IMG/VR virus record: IMGVR_UViG_3300009009_000007
Coordinates: 1 to 39,748 of that record
Length of the DNA: 39,748 bases
Strand: one strand, 5' to 3'
Origin: a virus
In this document: one piece after another, positions 8,326 through 14,124 of the stretch
Layout: every line of letters starts with the position of its first letter
How positions within the stretch are numbered: the first letter of the stretch is position 1
Translations under genes and position numbers: made by a program
Notes under the pieces: model-generated
Told to the model about the DNA's origin: nothing
Databases searched by the model: none
The model's input: only the letters and a program-made list of their open reading frames with translations

Positions 8326-8605
8326 TAATTAATTCTGGATCTTTACTTGTAGATGTTACTCTATAAGAACCATCAATGTTCCTATCCACTATATTTATAG
8401 GTAGTATTGATTGTCTTTTATTTCCAGTTTTAAAAGAACTCGGATTTACTGCATCTTTTCTATTTTTAAATTTAAAGTGAGACGCCGAAATTATTTTAAT
8501 TAATCTGGCATAACATTTTTTACAAAAAGGAGAATCCTCCTTTATGTTTAGATAATACTCTTCTGTAGTCTTGCAATGCGGGCAATGAAAATCATATATT
8601 GGCAT
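8318..8605 (-). CDS. FmdB-type zinc-ribbon protein
   Basis: A 95-residue protein opening with MPIYDFHCPHC and a second CKKC about 20 residues later, the spacing of FmdB-family zinc ribbons. The rest is basic and unstructured-looking (KFKNRKDAV, SFKTGNKRQS). Such proteins occur in many phages directly upstream of terL; a DNA- or packaging-related role is plausible but undefined. Translation is coupled to terL by an 8-base overlap. A GGAAGG ribosome-binding site precedes the ATG, and the promoter at 8636-8663 lies just upstream. Confidence 0.75.
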   Translation of the reverse strand: MPIYDFHCPHCKTTEEYYLNIKEDSPFCKKCYARLIKIISASHFKFKNRKDAVNPSSFKTGNKRQSILPINIVDRNIDGSYRVTSTSKDPELING

Positions 8606-8635
8606 ATCTAACTTTTCCTTCCGTTGGTAGTATTA

Positions 8636-8663
8636 ATTATACCGTTCGTCTAAAATATATCAA
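8636..8663 (-). promoter_or_regulatory. Sigma70-type promoter for the terL operon
   Basis: Reading the minus strand, TTGATA (8663-8658) and a perfect TATAAT (8641-8636) are separated by 16 bases, about 30 bases upstream of the ATG at 8605. It would drive the zinc-ribbon, terL, portal and capsid block using host RNA polymerase; the phage has no RNA polymerase of its own. Confidence 0.65.
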
Positions 8664-8835
8664 ATTAACACTTTGTATCTTGACTTTCTTTTATTTATTC
8701 CTCCTATACTTTAAGGGTCCCCCGTTAATGTTCCACACCTTAAAGCGACTGTAAAAATTATCCTTACAGATTAAACATAAAGTTAAACTTTAAAGCATAC
8801 TTAAACATATATTAGTCCTTAAAGTTATTAAACTA

Positions 8836-8937
8836 TCAAATTATAATAGATATAAAAATAGAATACATTACTATAAATATAAAAGCTCCAAAAGCATCTC
8901 TTATATAAAACCACTTATCATCTTCTCTATTAAACAT
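8836..8937 (-). CDS. 33-residue single-span membrane peptide
   Basis: ATG at 8937 follows an AAGGAG ribosome-binding site at ideal spacing. The product starts MFNREDDKWFYIRDAFG and ends in one strongly hydrophobic segment (AFIFIVMYSIFISIII). It follows another tiny membrane protein (8954-9106) by 16 bases, and together they look like a small operon. Downstream (8664-8835) I see no further gene; there is a CTGTAA/TTACAG inverted repeat near 8750. Function unknown; a lysis accessory or toxin-like role is possible. Confidence 0.5.
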   Translation of the reverse strand: MFNREDDKWFYIRDAFGAFIFIVMYSIFISIII

Positions 8938-8953
8938 TTAAATCTCCTTAAAT

Positions 8954-9106
8954 TTAATCCTTTGGTCTATACTCTTTAAAATTTTTTAAAACATCTTTAT
9001 ATAAAAGGTTTTTAGGTGGAAGCTTAAAAGCCTTATACAATATATATCCAATAAAAAAACAACAAACAACAATAAAACTTAAAGAAAAAACATTAAAAGT
9101 AGACAT
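8954..9106 (-). CDS. 50-residue single-span membrane protein
   Basis: ATG at 9106 is preceded by GAGGGG as a ribosome-binding site. The product has an N-terminal membrane segment (about residues 4-25, FNVFSLSFIVVCCFFIGYIL) and a basic cytosolic tail (KAFKLPPKNLLYKDV...EYRPKD). The orientation would be N-out/C-in by the positive-inside rule. It precedes the 33-residue peptide gene in the same direction. The combination of strong ribosome-binding sites and clean membrane segments makes both likely to be expressed. No family recognised. Confidence 0.5.
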   Translation of the reverse strand: MSTFNVFSLSFIVVCCFFIGYILYKAFKLPPKNLLYKDVLKNFKEYRPKD

Positions 9107-9731
9107 CTTTATTCCCCTCAATTTTAATCCCACATATAGTATTGTAGTAGTTGTATCAATAACCTTCTAATATAAATACTGCCTAGTTATCTAGCCAAAT
9201 TCTTTTATTAGAATATATAAGATTTTTGTAGGTGGTTGTCCTATAAATTTTCAACCTGTAGAAAAAACCCGCGGCCCCCCTTCAATAATACCCCTGGGTG
9301 CAAAGTAAGTTGCGTTATATAGTAGTTATAGTGATAACATGTACAACTCTTGGGAGATCGCTATAGAGATTATAACTTTGGAGTATATACTGTGAAGCAT
9401 ATATACAATGTAGAATATTATTGTATAGGCACTTATGTAGCATTTTTGATATATCGCGCGTGTATATACGATACGTAAAATGTAAGAAGATAGCTCAATT
9501 CACTATTAATTACTCAACTATACCTAAATAGATTGATTTCACTAGTATTCTACTATAAGGTAATTATCTACTTTTAGTTCATTTAACCTCATTTTGATGT
9601 ATATGCTACGTAAATTGACTCAATTATAAGGCTATAGAGAGGTTATTCGATATGATCCTTTATGATTATATGGGGTGTTTTTCTTATATTTAGTCCATTA
9701 TAATACAACAACTAACCAAAAACATATAAAA
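9107..9731. other. 625-bp noncoding region between divergent genes
   Basis: I see no gene here. A strongly GC-rich patch (CCCGCGGCCCCCC around 9269-9281, then CCCCTGGGTGC) stands out in very AT-rich DNA. After it come short imperfect palindromes and repeated ACTCAA/CTCAATT words near 9494, 9511 and 9616. TTGATT (9533-9538) and TATAAG (9554-9559), 15 bases apart, may be a weak plus-strand promoter for the SemiSWEET gene. Being close to the terminase genes, the region is a candidate packaging (cos/pac) site or a second replication/partition element. Confidence 0.4.
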
Positions 9732-10010
9732 ATGGTATATCAAAAAATTATTGAAGTTCTTTTTAGTTTTGGATTAACCATAAATGCTACCTTATTTATC
9801 CCACAAGCTATCAGATTATTTAAAACGAAAAACACTGAAGGTTTATCAATATTAACTTTTTTCGGTTTTAATTGCATACAAATTTTAGGAAGTTTATATT
9901 GTTATTTTAATAACGACTATTTACCAATGCTCGGATGGGTCGTCAGTTTATGTACTTGTGGATGTATAACGTTATTAATTATATTTTACAGGTATAACAC
10001 ATCTACTTAA
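9732..10010 (+). CDS. SemiSWEET-type PQ-loop sugar transporter
   Basis: A 92-residue, three-span membrane protein from ATG 9732 (a GTG at 9675 in the same frame would add 19 poorly conserved residues). It has the PQ-loop signature INATLFIPQAIRLFKTKNTEGLS, followed by TFFGFNCIQILGSLYCYF, then a third span (VSLCTCGCITLLIIFY). Bacterial SemiSWEETs are 85-100 residues and work as dimers to pass small sugars across the inner membrane. The gene faces away from terL and ends one base before the tRNA-like gene's discriminator base. It is cargo, probably of host origin; phage carriage is unusual. Confidence 0.8.
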   Translation: MVYQKIIEVLFSFGLTINATLFIPQAIRLFKTKNTEGLSILTFFGFNCIQILGSLYCYFNNDYLPMLGWVVSLCTCGCITLLIIFYRYNTST

Positions 10011-10011
10011 T

Positions 10012-10103
10012 CGGAGAGGCTAGGATTCGAACCTAGGAAGAGAAATTCATCTCTTAACAGTCTTCTTCATCACTGTCGCTTTAAACCACTCAGCCACCTC
10101 TCC
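10012..10103 (-). tRNA. tRNA-Ser-like gene with 10-nt anticodon loop
   Basis: A 92-nt type II tRNA. The 7-bp acceptor stem GGAGAGG/CCTCTCC is perfect; D stem GCT/AGC; anticodon stem ACAGT/ACTGT; long variable arm AAGAGA/TCTCTT; T arm CTAGG-TTCGAAT-CCTAG; discriminator G; no encoded CCA. Serine identity is supported by the long variable arm, G1-C72, G2-C71, A3-T70, C11-G24 and G73. The anticodon loop (10071-10062) is GATGAAGAAG, ten bases rather than seven, so the anticodon is ambiguous (TGA would be Ser, GAA would be Phe). It may be unable to decode. It is co-oriented with the cyclodipeptide synthase gene upstream. Confidence 0.85.
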
Positions 10104-10150
10104 ATTGGACTTAAATCTTAATATGGTTAATATTGTATATGCAAATAACT

Positions 10151-10411
10151 TTATTTAAATATTTTGAATGATATACCAAAACCTTTTGGGGATATAAATA
10201 AATTAAAAGAACTATTCTTTGTTTTTATCTCTTTTAATGAAACCCCTAAAGGAAAATTTGAACTATAAATCAGTCTATTAGATCTACATTGATTAAAATT
10301 ATGAATATTCTTAATCCTTTTATATTCAAAGTTATTAGCATAAACATTAGAAGATAGAAAAAAAGATGAACAACATAATAAAACAATAAATTTAACCTTA
10401 ATTAACTGCAT
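10151..10411 (-). CDS. Short secreted protein with Sec signal peptide
   Basis: ATG 10411 follows an AGGAG site at 9 bases; a TTG three codons earlier is less likely. The 86-residue product starts with a classical signal peptide (MQLIKVKFIVLLCCSSFFLSSNVYA) with VYA as a probable cleavage site. The mature part is basic and polar, with one Cys, and ends in an alternating hydrophobic strand (GFGISFKIFK) that might insert in or associate with the outer membrane. It lies between the PAS gene and the tRNA-like gene on the same strand. No family recognised; exported cargo is the safest description. Confidence 0.6.
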   Translation of the reverse strand: MQLIKVKFIVLLCCSSFFLSSNVYANNFEYKRIKNIHNFNQCRSNRLIYSSNFPLGVSLKEIKTKNSSFNLFISPKGFGISFKIFK

Positions 10412-10482
10412 TCGTTTCAACTCCTACGAAAATAATTAGTAGTTGGCAGTTTAACTTATTAATACCTTTATGTCAATGTTTT

Positions 10483-10875
10483 TTATATATTATGAATATT
10501 TGTTATATCAGTAGATATTCCCATAATTCCAATAACAACCCCTTCTTTATTAATTAAAGGAACTTTATGCGATAAATATATAATTTCTCTACCATCAGAT
10601 AAAGTATTAACTTCTGTTCTAACTATAGGAATCTTTGTCTCCATAACCTCCTTATCAGTCTTACTAATTTCATCAGCATTATCTTTCCAAGGCATATCAT
10701 AATCACTCTTACCTAACATATCCTTACTATCTTGAAATCCAGCAGAAATAGCTTGTGCTTTATTGCAAGCTACAAATAAACCATAAATATCTTTCCAATA
10801 TATATGCCCAGGAAATATAGAAATCAACGTTTCTAATCCTGTTTGTAATTCATCATAAAGGCTAACTTCCAACAT
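10483..10875 (-). CDS. Stand-alone PAS-domain sensor protein
   Basis: A 130-residue protein made almost entirely of one PAS domain: IFPGHIYWKDIYGLFVACN, then GFQDSKDMLGKSDYDMPWKD, and the final strand GVVIGIMGISTDIT. The start at 10875 is chosen because AAGGAT precedes it and the upstream stop is two bases away (TAAAATG), so it is coupled to the cyclodipeptide synthase gene. In known proteins this PAS type is an input module of histidine kinases or LuxR regulators; here no output domain follows. It may sense a small ligand, perhaps the cyclodipeptide, but that is inference. Confidence 0.8.
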   Translation of the reverse strand: MLEVSLYDELQTGLETLISIFPGHIYWKDIYGLFVACNKAQAISAGFQDSKDMLGKSDYDMPWKDNADEISKTDKEVMETKIPIVRTEVNTLSDGREIIYLSHKVPLINKEGVVIGIMGISTDITNIHNI

Positions 10876-10876
10876 T

Positions 10877-11578
10877 TTACTTATCCTTATTATTTCTTCT
10901 AAATTTAACATGTAACCAAAACAACATATCATTGTTTACCAACTTACTATACGTATAATTCATAATATCTATTATTTTCCCCGGATATAATATGAAATCA
11001 TAATTACATTTTTGCCATACTCCCATAATCACAGCACATTCTTCTAATAAATATTCCAAACAAATATTATATGCTCTATCTAAACCTGTTATTTCAGTTT
11101 TTTCTTTATTTCTTCTTAAAAACTCATTAATTGTTATATCCATATTCTTTTTAAATTCTAAATCCTTTTCCCACATACTATTTATTTTTGCTCTATATTG
11201 AATATAATCTTTATCTTCTAACCAAGGGTCCCAATAATATAACGTATAAGGAATACTTAAAGACTCTATAAATTTATAATTTCTTTCTACCCACTCTTGT
11301 CCAGCCTTTATTGATCTATTATAAGCCTCTTCTATAGATAAATTACCACACTCCTCTAACATAATCGTATGTCTTTGTAAGCTATCATTAACCATAATAT
11401 TGCATTTTTTAAAGTTCTTATCTATAAAATTCATCATGGCCCATGACTTTTCTCCTTCATGATAAAATTTTCCAATACTAATTAATAAAGCTGCTTCTGA
11501 ATATTTAAATTTCTCCTTTTTTTCTTCAGGACATTTTAATAAAAAACATTTGAGGCTTTTACTATTATTTATATACAT
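10877..11578 (-). CDS. tRNA-dependent cyclodipeptide synthase (XYP type)
   Basis: A 233-residue Rossmann-like enzyme of the CDPS family, which takes two aminoacyl-tRNAs and forms a diketopiperazine. The nucleophile Ser is S34 in AALLISIGKFYHEGEK (AlbC S37). VNDSLQRHTIM follows, as in family members. Then comes EWVERN, and a C-terminal catalytic helix with Y176 and E180 (EYLLEE; AlbC Y178/E182). Y198-P199 in FILYPGKI marks the XYP subfamily. Length is typical (220-250). It has its own candidate promoter and is coupled to a PAS gene; a tRNA-Ser-like gene lies downstream on the same strand. Substrates cannot be read from the sequence. Confidence 0.85.
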   Translation of the reverse strand: MYINNSKSLKCFLLKCPEEKKEKFKYSEAALLISIGKFYHEGEKSWAMMNFIDKNFKKCNIMVNDSLQRHTIMLEECGNLSIEEAYNRSIKAGQEWVERNYKFIESLSIPYTLYYWDPWLEDKDYIQYRAKINSMWEKDLEFKKNMDITINEFLRRNKEKTEITGLDRAYNICLEYLLEECAVIMGVWQKCNYDFILYPGKIIDIMNYTYSKLVNNDMLFWLHVKFRRNNKDK

Positions 11579-11604
11579 AAATTATTTAATCCTTACTTTT
11601 TATA

Positions 11605-11633
11605 AATCTAAAATAAATTAATATTTAAATCAA
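11605..11633 (-). promoter_or_regulatory. Candidate promoter of the CDPS cargo operon
   Basis: On the minus strand TTGATT (11633-11628) and TAGATT (11610-11605) are 17 bases apart, in the 81-base gap between the small terminase stop and the CDPS start. A separate promoter would let the cargo be expressed outside the late programme. Moderate match only. Confidence 0.4.
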
Positions 11634-11659
11634 TAAACTTTATTGTTTGAGTAAATAAT

Positions 11660-12175
11660 TTAATCTTCGGGAAGTGTAACTAACTTTGATTTGGCTTCTA
11701 TAGGCACAGTAACAGTTGTTGATGGACTGTCTGCATAATAATTAATAACAGCAATCTTTGTTCCTTCTATTCCAGAAACTTCTAGTTTATCCATTCGTTG
11801 AAACTTTTTAGATAAAATAGGAGCCATCTTTCCTAAAAGAAATTTCTTAGTATCTATATTTCTTTTTAAAGTAGCCTCCCCTTCTCTCCAATCTATGTCT
11901 GGATATAAAATAGATGCCGGTAATGTTCCTATTTTATGTAACTCATCCATTCTTCTCATTAAAAGTACCGTATAAGCTTCATTAAGCTCTGCTTCAAATT
12001 CTTTATCTTTTAAAGGGGCTTTATAAATAGTATCTGCTACAGGAACTTTATCTGGAAAAGCCTCCGACAAAGTCAATATATCCATTCCTCCATGCATCTT
12101 TTCTAAAATAAAATCTTTTACTTCTCTGGTTAATCTTACTGCTTTTCTTTTACGAGATTTAGATTTTTTTATCAT
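11660..12175 (-). CDS. Terminase small subunit-like protein
   Basis: A 171-residue protein with a basic N-terminus (KKSKSRKRKAVRLT), a helix-turn-helix-like region (ILTLSEAFPDKVPVADTIYKAPLKDKEF, about 33-60) and a central helical domain with RRMDELHKIG. The segment TLKRNIDTKKFLLGKMAPILSKKF matches the common small-terminase phrase of R..DT.KW...K. It would bind the packaging site and recruit TerL. It is the first late gene after the divergent control region. In most related phages it sits beside terL; here five cargo genes, including the tRNA-like gene, and two tiny membrane ORFs intervene. Confidence 0.7.
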   Translation of the reverse strand: MIKKSKSRKRKAVRLTREVKDFILEKMHGGMDILTLSEAFPDKVPVADTIYKAPLKDKEFEAELNEAYTVLLMRRMDELHKIGTLPASILYPDIDWREGEATLKRNIDTKKFLLGKMAPILSKKFQRMDKLEVSGIEGTKIAVINYYADSPSTTVTVPIEAKSKLVTLPED

Positions 12176-12252
12176 ATTTTATAAAACGACCCTATCAAGA
12201 AGGGGATATATTTAAATATATAGGTTTATTTGTAACTTATAGGGTCATAATA

Positions 12253-12281
12253 ATTATAGAAGCTAAATAACATTTTTACAA
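12253..12281 (-). promoter_or_regulatory. Late-arm promoter upstream of small terminase
   Basis: On the minus strand TTGTAA (12281-12276) and a perfect TATAAT (12258-12253) are 17 bases apart, about 75 bases upstream of the gene starting at 12175. It lies in the 268-base divergent control region (12176-12443), which has no gene and also holds a plus-strand promoter at 12381-12409. Confidence 0.5.
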
Positions 12282-12380
12282 AACCCCTATTATCCGTTAT
12301 CTACTATACTAATAATAATAACATTTATGGATGAATGGTGTATATAAACAGACTAAAGGTATTAGTTACAAAAGTAAATA

Positions 12381-12409
12381 TTGATTAAATCTTAGTTTGG
12401 AAGTAAACT
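12381..12409 (+). promoter_or_regulatory. Early-arm promoter (TTGATT-17-TAAACT)
   Basis: TTGATT and TAAACT are 17 bases apart; the spacer (AAATCTTAGTTTGGAAG) is related to the repeated spacer of the promoters at 15361, 16140 and 23410. It would start the plus-strand early transcript before the three short genes and parA. Confidence 0.55.
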
Positions 12410-12443
12410 ATATACATAATATTTAGTTAAATAAGGAATGTAT

Positions 12444-12629
12444 ATGAGCTTTCTACAAGAAACAACCGAAGATAAAACAATAGTTATTTTAGACCAAATA
12501 AAAACACTATTAAATTTAGGTTTAAATTGTTCCACTTGTTCAATTAAAGAATCTAACTGGAATACTTATCTTTATTTAATTAATGACTTAATAAAACAAT
12601 TAGAATATGAAATTTTAGGAGAAATATAA
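12444..12629 (+). CDS. Small early protein, function unknown
   Basis: A 61-residue protein beginning at ATG 12444, six bases after AAGGA; an in-frame ATG at 12438 is too close to the ribosome-binding site. The product is acidic and helical (KTIVILDQIKTLLNLG) with a single CSTC pair in the middle, and helices to the end (LYLINDLIKQLEYEIL). It is the first gene of the early transcript, a place where phages keep host-takeover or regulatory peptides. No family recognised. Confidence 0.55.
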   Translation: MSFLQETTEDKTIVILDQIKTLLNLGLNCSTCSIKESNWNTYLYLINDLIKQLEYEILGEI

Positions 12630-12805
12630 TGATAATTTTTAAATATATTGTTTTTGAAGATAATGTTTATTCAGAAATTGAAGAAGAACCAGTAAATAAT
12701 TATTTTAATGAAGAATATTTAGAATCTGAAGAATTAGAAAGATTCTTAGATACTAGAGAAAGAGTAAACGATTTAAATAGTGAGTATTCAAATGTTTATA
12801 AGTAA
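12629..12805 (+). CDS. Acidic 58-residue early protein
   Basis: The ATG overlaps the preceding stop (TAATG at 12627-12631), showing coupling. The product (MIIFKYIVFEDNVYSEIEEEP...) is very acidic, with EEYLESEELERFLDTRERV in the middle, which could be DNA-mimic-like or a partner-binding helix. It overlaps the next ORF by 14 bases. No family recognised. Confidence 0.5.
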   Translation: MIIFKYIVFEDNVYSEIEEEPVNNYFNEEYLESEELERFLDTRERVNDLNSEYSNVYK

Positions 12806-12986
12806 TTCTGATAAAAGATTATATATTTTTTGTGAAGATTTATTAGATTCTAAATATCTAGAGCCCCCTTTACATGAAGAACTTTCTAGATTATTAAACA
12901 ATTCTACCCTAAAAGAATATTATTATATTGATAAATCTTTATCTAAATCCTTAAATAATATCATTACTCCTAATAATTTGAACTAA
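12792..12986 (+). CDS. Small early protein, function unknown
   Basis: A 64-residue ORF from ATG 12792 (a GTG at 12780 is the alternative start). It begins inside the end of the previous gene. The product (MFISNSDKRLYIFCEDLLDS...) is mixed charged and ends in a Ser/Asn-rich tail. A hairpin-free 141-base gap with an inverted repeat follows before parA. Moderate support only, from gene packing and coding-like composition. Confidence 0.4.
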   Translation: MFISNSDKRLYIFCEDLLDSKYLEPPLHEELSRLLNNSTLKEYYYIDKSLSKSLNNIITPNNLN

Positions 12987-13018
12987 ACTAAAAACAAGTA
13001 CTATTTTTATTTTGTAAT

Positions 13019-13068
13019 ACAACAAACAATCTTTATATTTTTAATTAGACCATAATGTAGTTTGTTGT
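13019..13068. promoter_or_regulatory. Inverted repeat upstream of parA (operator or parS candidate)
   Basis: ACAACAAAC (13019-13027) and its exact complement GTTTGTTGT (13060-13068) are 41 bases apart start to start, about four helical turns, so both would face the same side of the helix. They lie 60-110 bases before the parA ATG. ParA proteins with an N-terminal DNA-binding domain often bind their own promoter. A short AAGATT-TC-AATCTT hairpin also sits just before the ribosome-binding site. Confidence 0.4.
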
Positions 13069-13127
13069 TCTTCTTCATGTATAGTAGAATCGACGAAGAT
13101 TTCAATCTTTTCTACAAGGAGACTTAC

Positions 13128-14090
13128 ATGCTTCCTAAAATGTTACTTAAAGAAGCTCAAATTATACTTGGTTTAAAGCCCCACTCTATAACTCAAAAAT
13201 TAAAAAACCTAAGTCTTCCTTATACAAAAACATCAAAATTAAATTACTTTTCTCATACTGCAGCTAGAATATTATATAAAGATATAGTTGGAATAGATGA
13301 TATTAAGCCTACTGTAATAGCTATACAAATAGTTAAAGGCGGTACAGGTAAAACTGCATTAACTGTTAATTTAGCTGCTCGTTTATCTATATTGGGATTT
13401 AAAGTTTTAATGATTGATTTAGACCAACAAGCTAATCTAACTAGGTATTGTGATATATCTTCTAATGATAAACCCGCAATGATAGATATCATAATAGATA
13501 AAGGAATAAAAATCCAAGATTCTATCATAAAAGTAGCAGATGGATTATATGTTATACCAAGCAAGATTGATAATGCATTATTAGACGATACTCTTTTATT
13601 GAAGGGACTATCATTAAACTTAGCTCTTAAGAAACCTATTGATGCTATAAAATCTCAATTTGATTTCATATTGATTGATTGCCCTCCTTCTTTAGGTAAA
13701 GCTGTAGGAGCTGCAGCACTTGCTTCTGATTTTATTATTGCCCCAGTAACTCCAGATGAACAATGTTTAGCAGGATTACGCCTATTACATAGTGGTTTAG
13801 AGGATTTAAAAGAGAGAACGGGTAGTAAAATTAGTATTCCTTATAGGATTGTTTTAAATCAATGCGAAACAAAAACAATAGCTACCACAAAAATGATGGC
13901 AGCATTAGATGATAATGAAGATTATAGAAAGAGACTTTTCAAAAACACAATTAAAAAATCACAAGAATTTAAAAATAGATGCGATGAGAAACAATCTGTT
14001 TACGATTCTATGTCGTTTTCTGTTGCAAAAGTAGATATAGATTTTTTAACAAAGGAAGTTATAGAATTTACTAAACAAATATGCTTTTAA
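13128..14090 (+). CDS. parA: ParA-type partition ATPase with N-terminal HTH
   Basis: A 320-residue Walker-type ATPase. ATG 13128 is chosen because AAGGAG stands seven bases upstream. Residues 5-45 form a helix-turn-helix-like DNA-binding region (EAQIILGLKPHSITQKLKNL). The deviant Walker A is KGGTGKTALTVNLAARL, Walker A' is VLMIDLDQQAN, and Walker B is FDFILIDCPPSLG. This is the architecture of plasmid type Ia ParA, which moves low-copy replicons over the nucleoid and represses its own operon. No ParB-like gene is evident next to it. It precedes a replication-initiator-like gene, suggesting plasmid maintenance of the phage. Confidence 0.9.
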   Translation: MLPKMLLKEAQIILGLKPHSITQKLKNLSLPYTKTSKLNYFSHTAARILYKDIVGIDDIKPTVIAIQIVKGGTGKTALTVNLAARLSILGFKVLMIDLDQQANLTRYCDISSNDKPAMIDIIIDKGIKIQDSIIKVADGLYVIPSKIDNALLDDTLLLKGLSLNLALKKPIDAIKSQFDFILIDCPPSLGKAVGAAALASDFIIAPVTPDEQCLAGLRLLHSGLEDLKERTGSKISIPYRIVLNQCETKTIATTKMMAALDDNEDYRKRLFKNTIKKSQEFKNRCDEKQSVYDSMSFSVAKVDIDFLTKEVIEFTKQICF

Positions 14091-14124
14091 ACTATATTTA
14101 TACCAAGGAAAATAGGAAAGGAAA

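Noticed and set aside
10012-10103. Attachment site for an integrated prophage at the tRNA gene
   Set aside because: Complete tRNA without a second copy of its 3' end in the window and no integrase gene.
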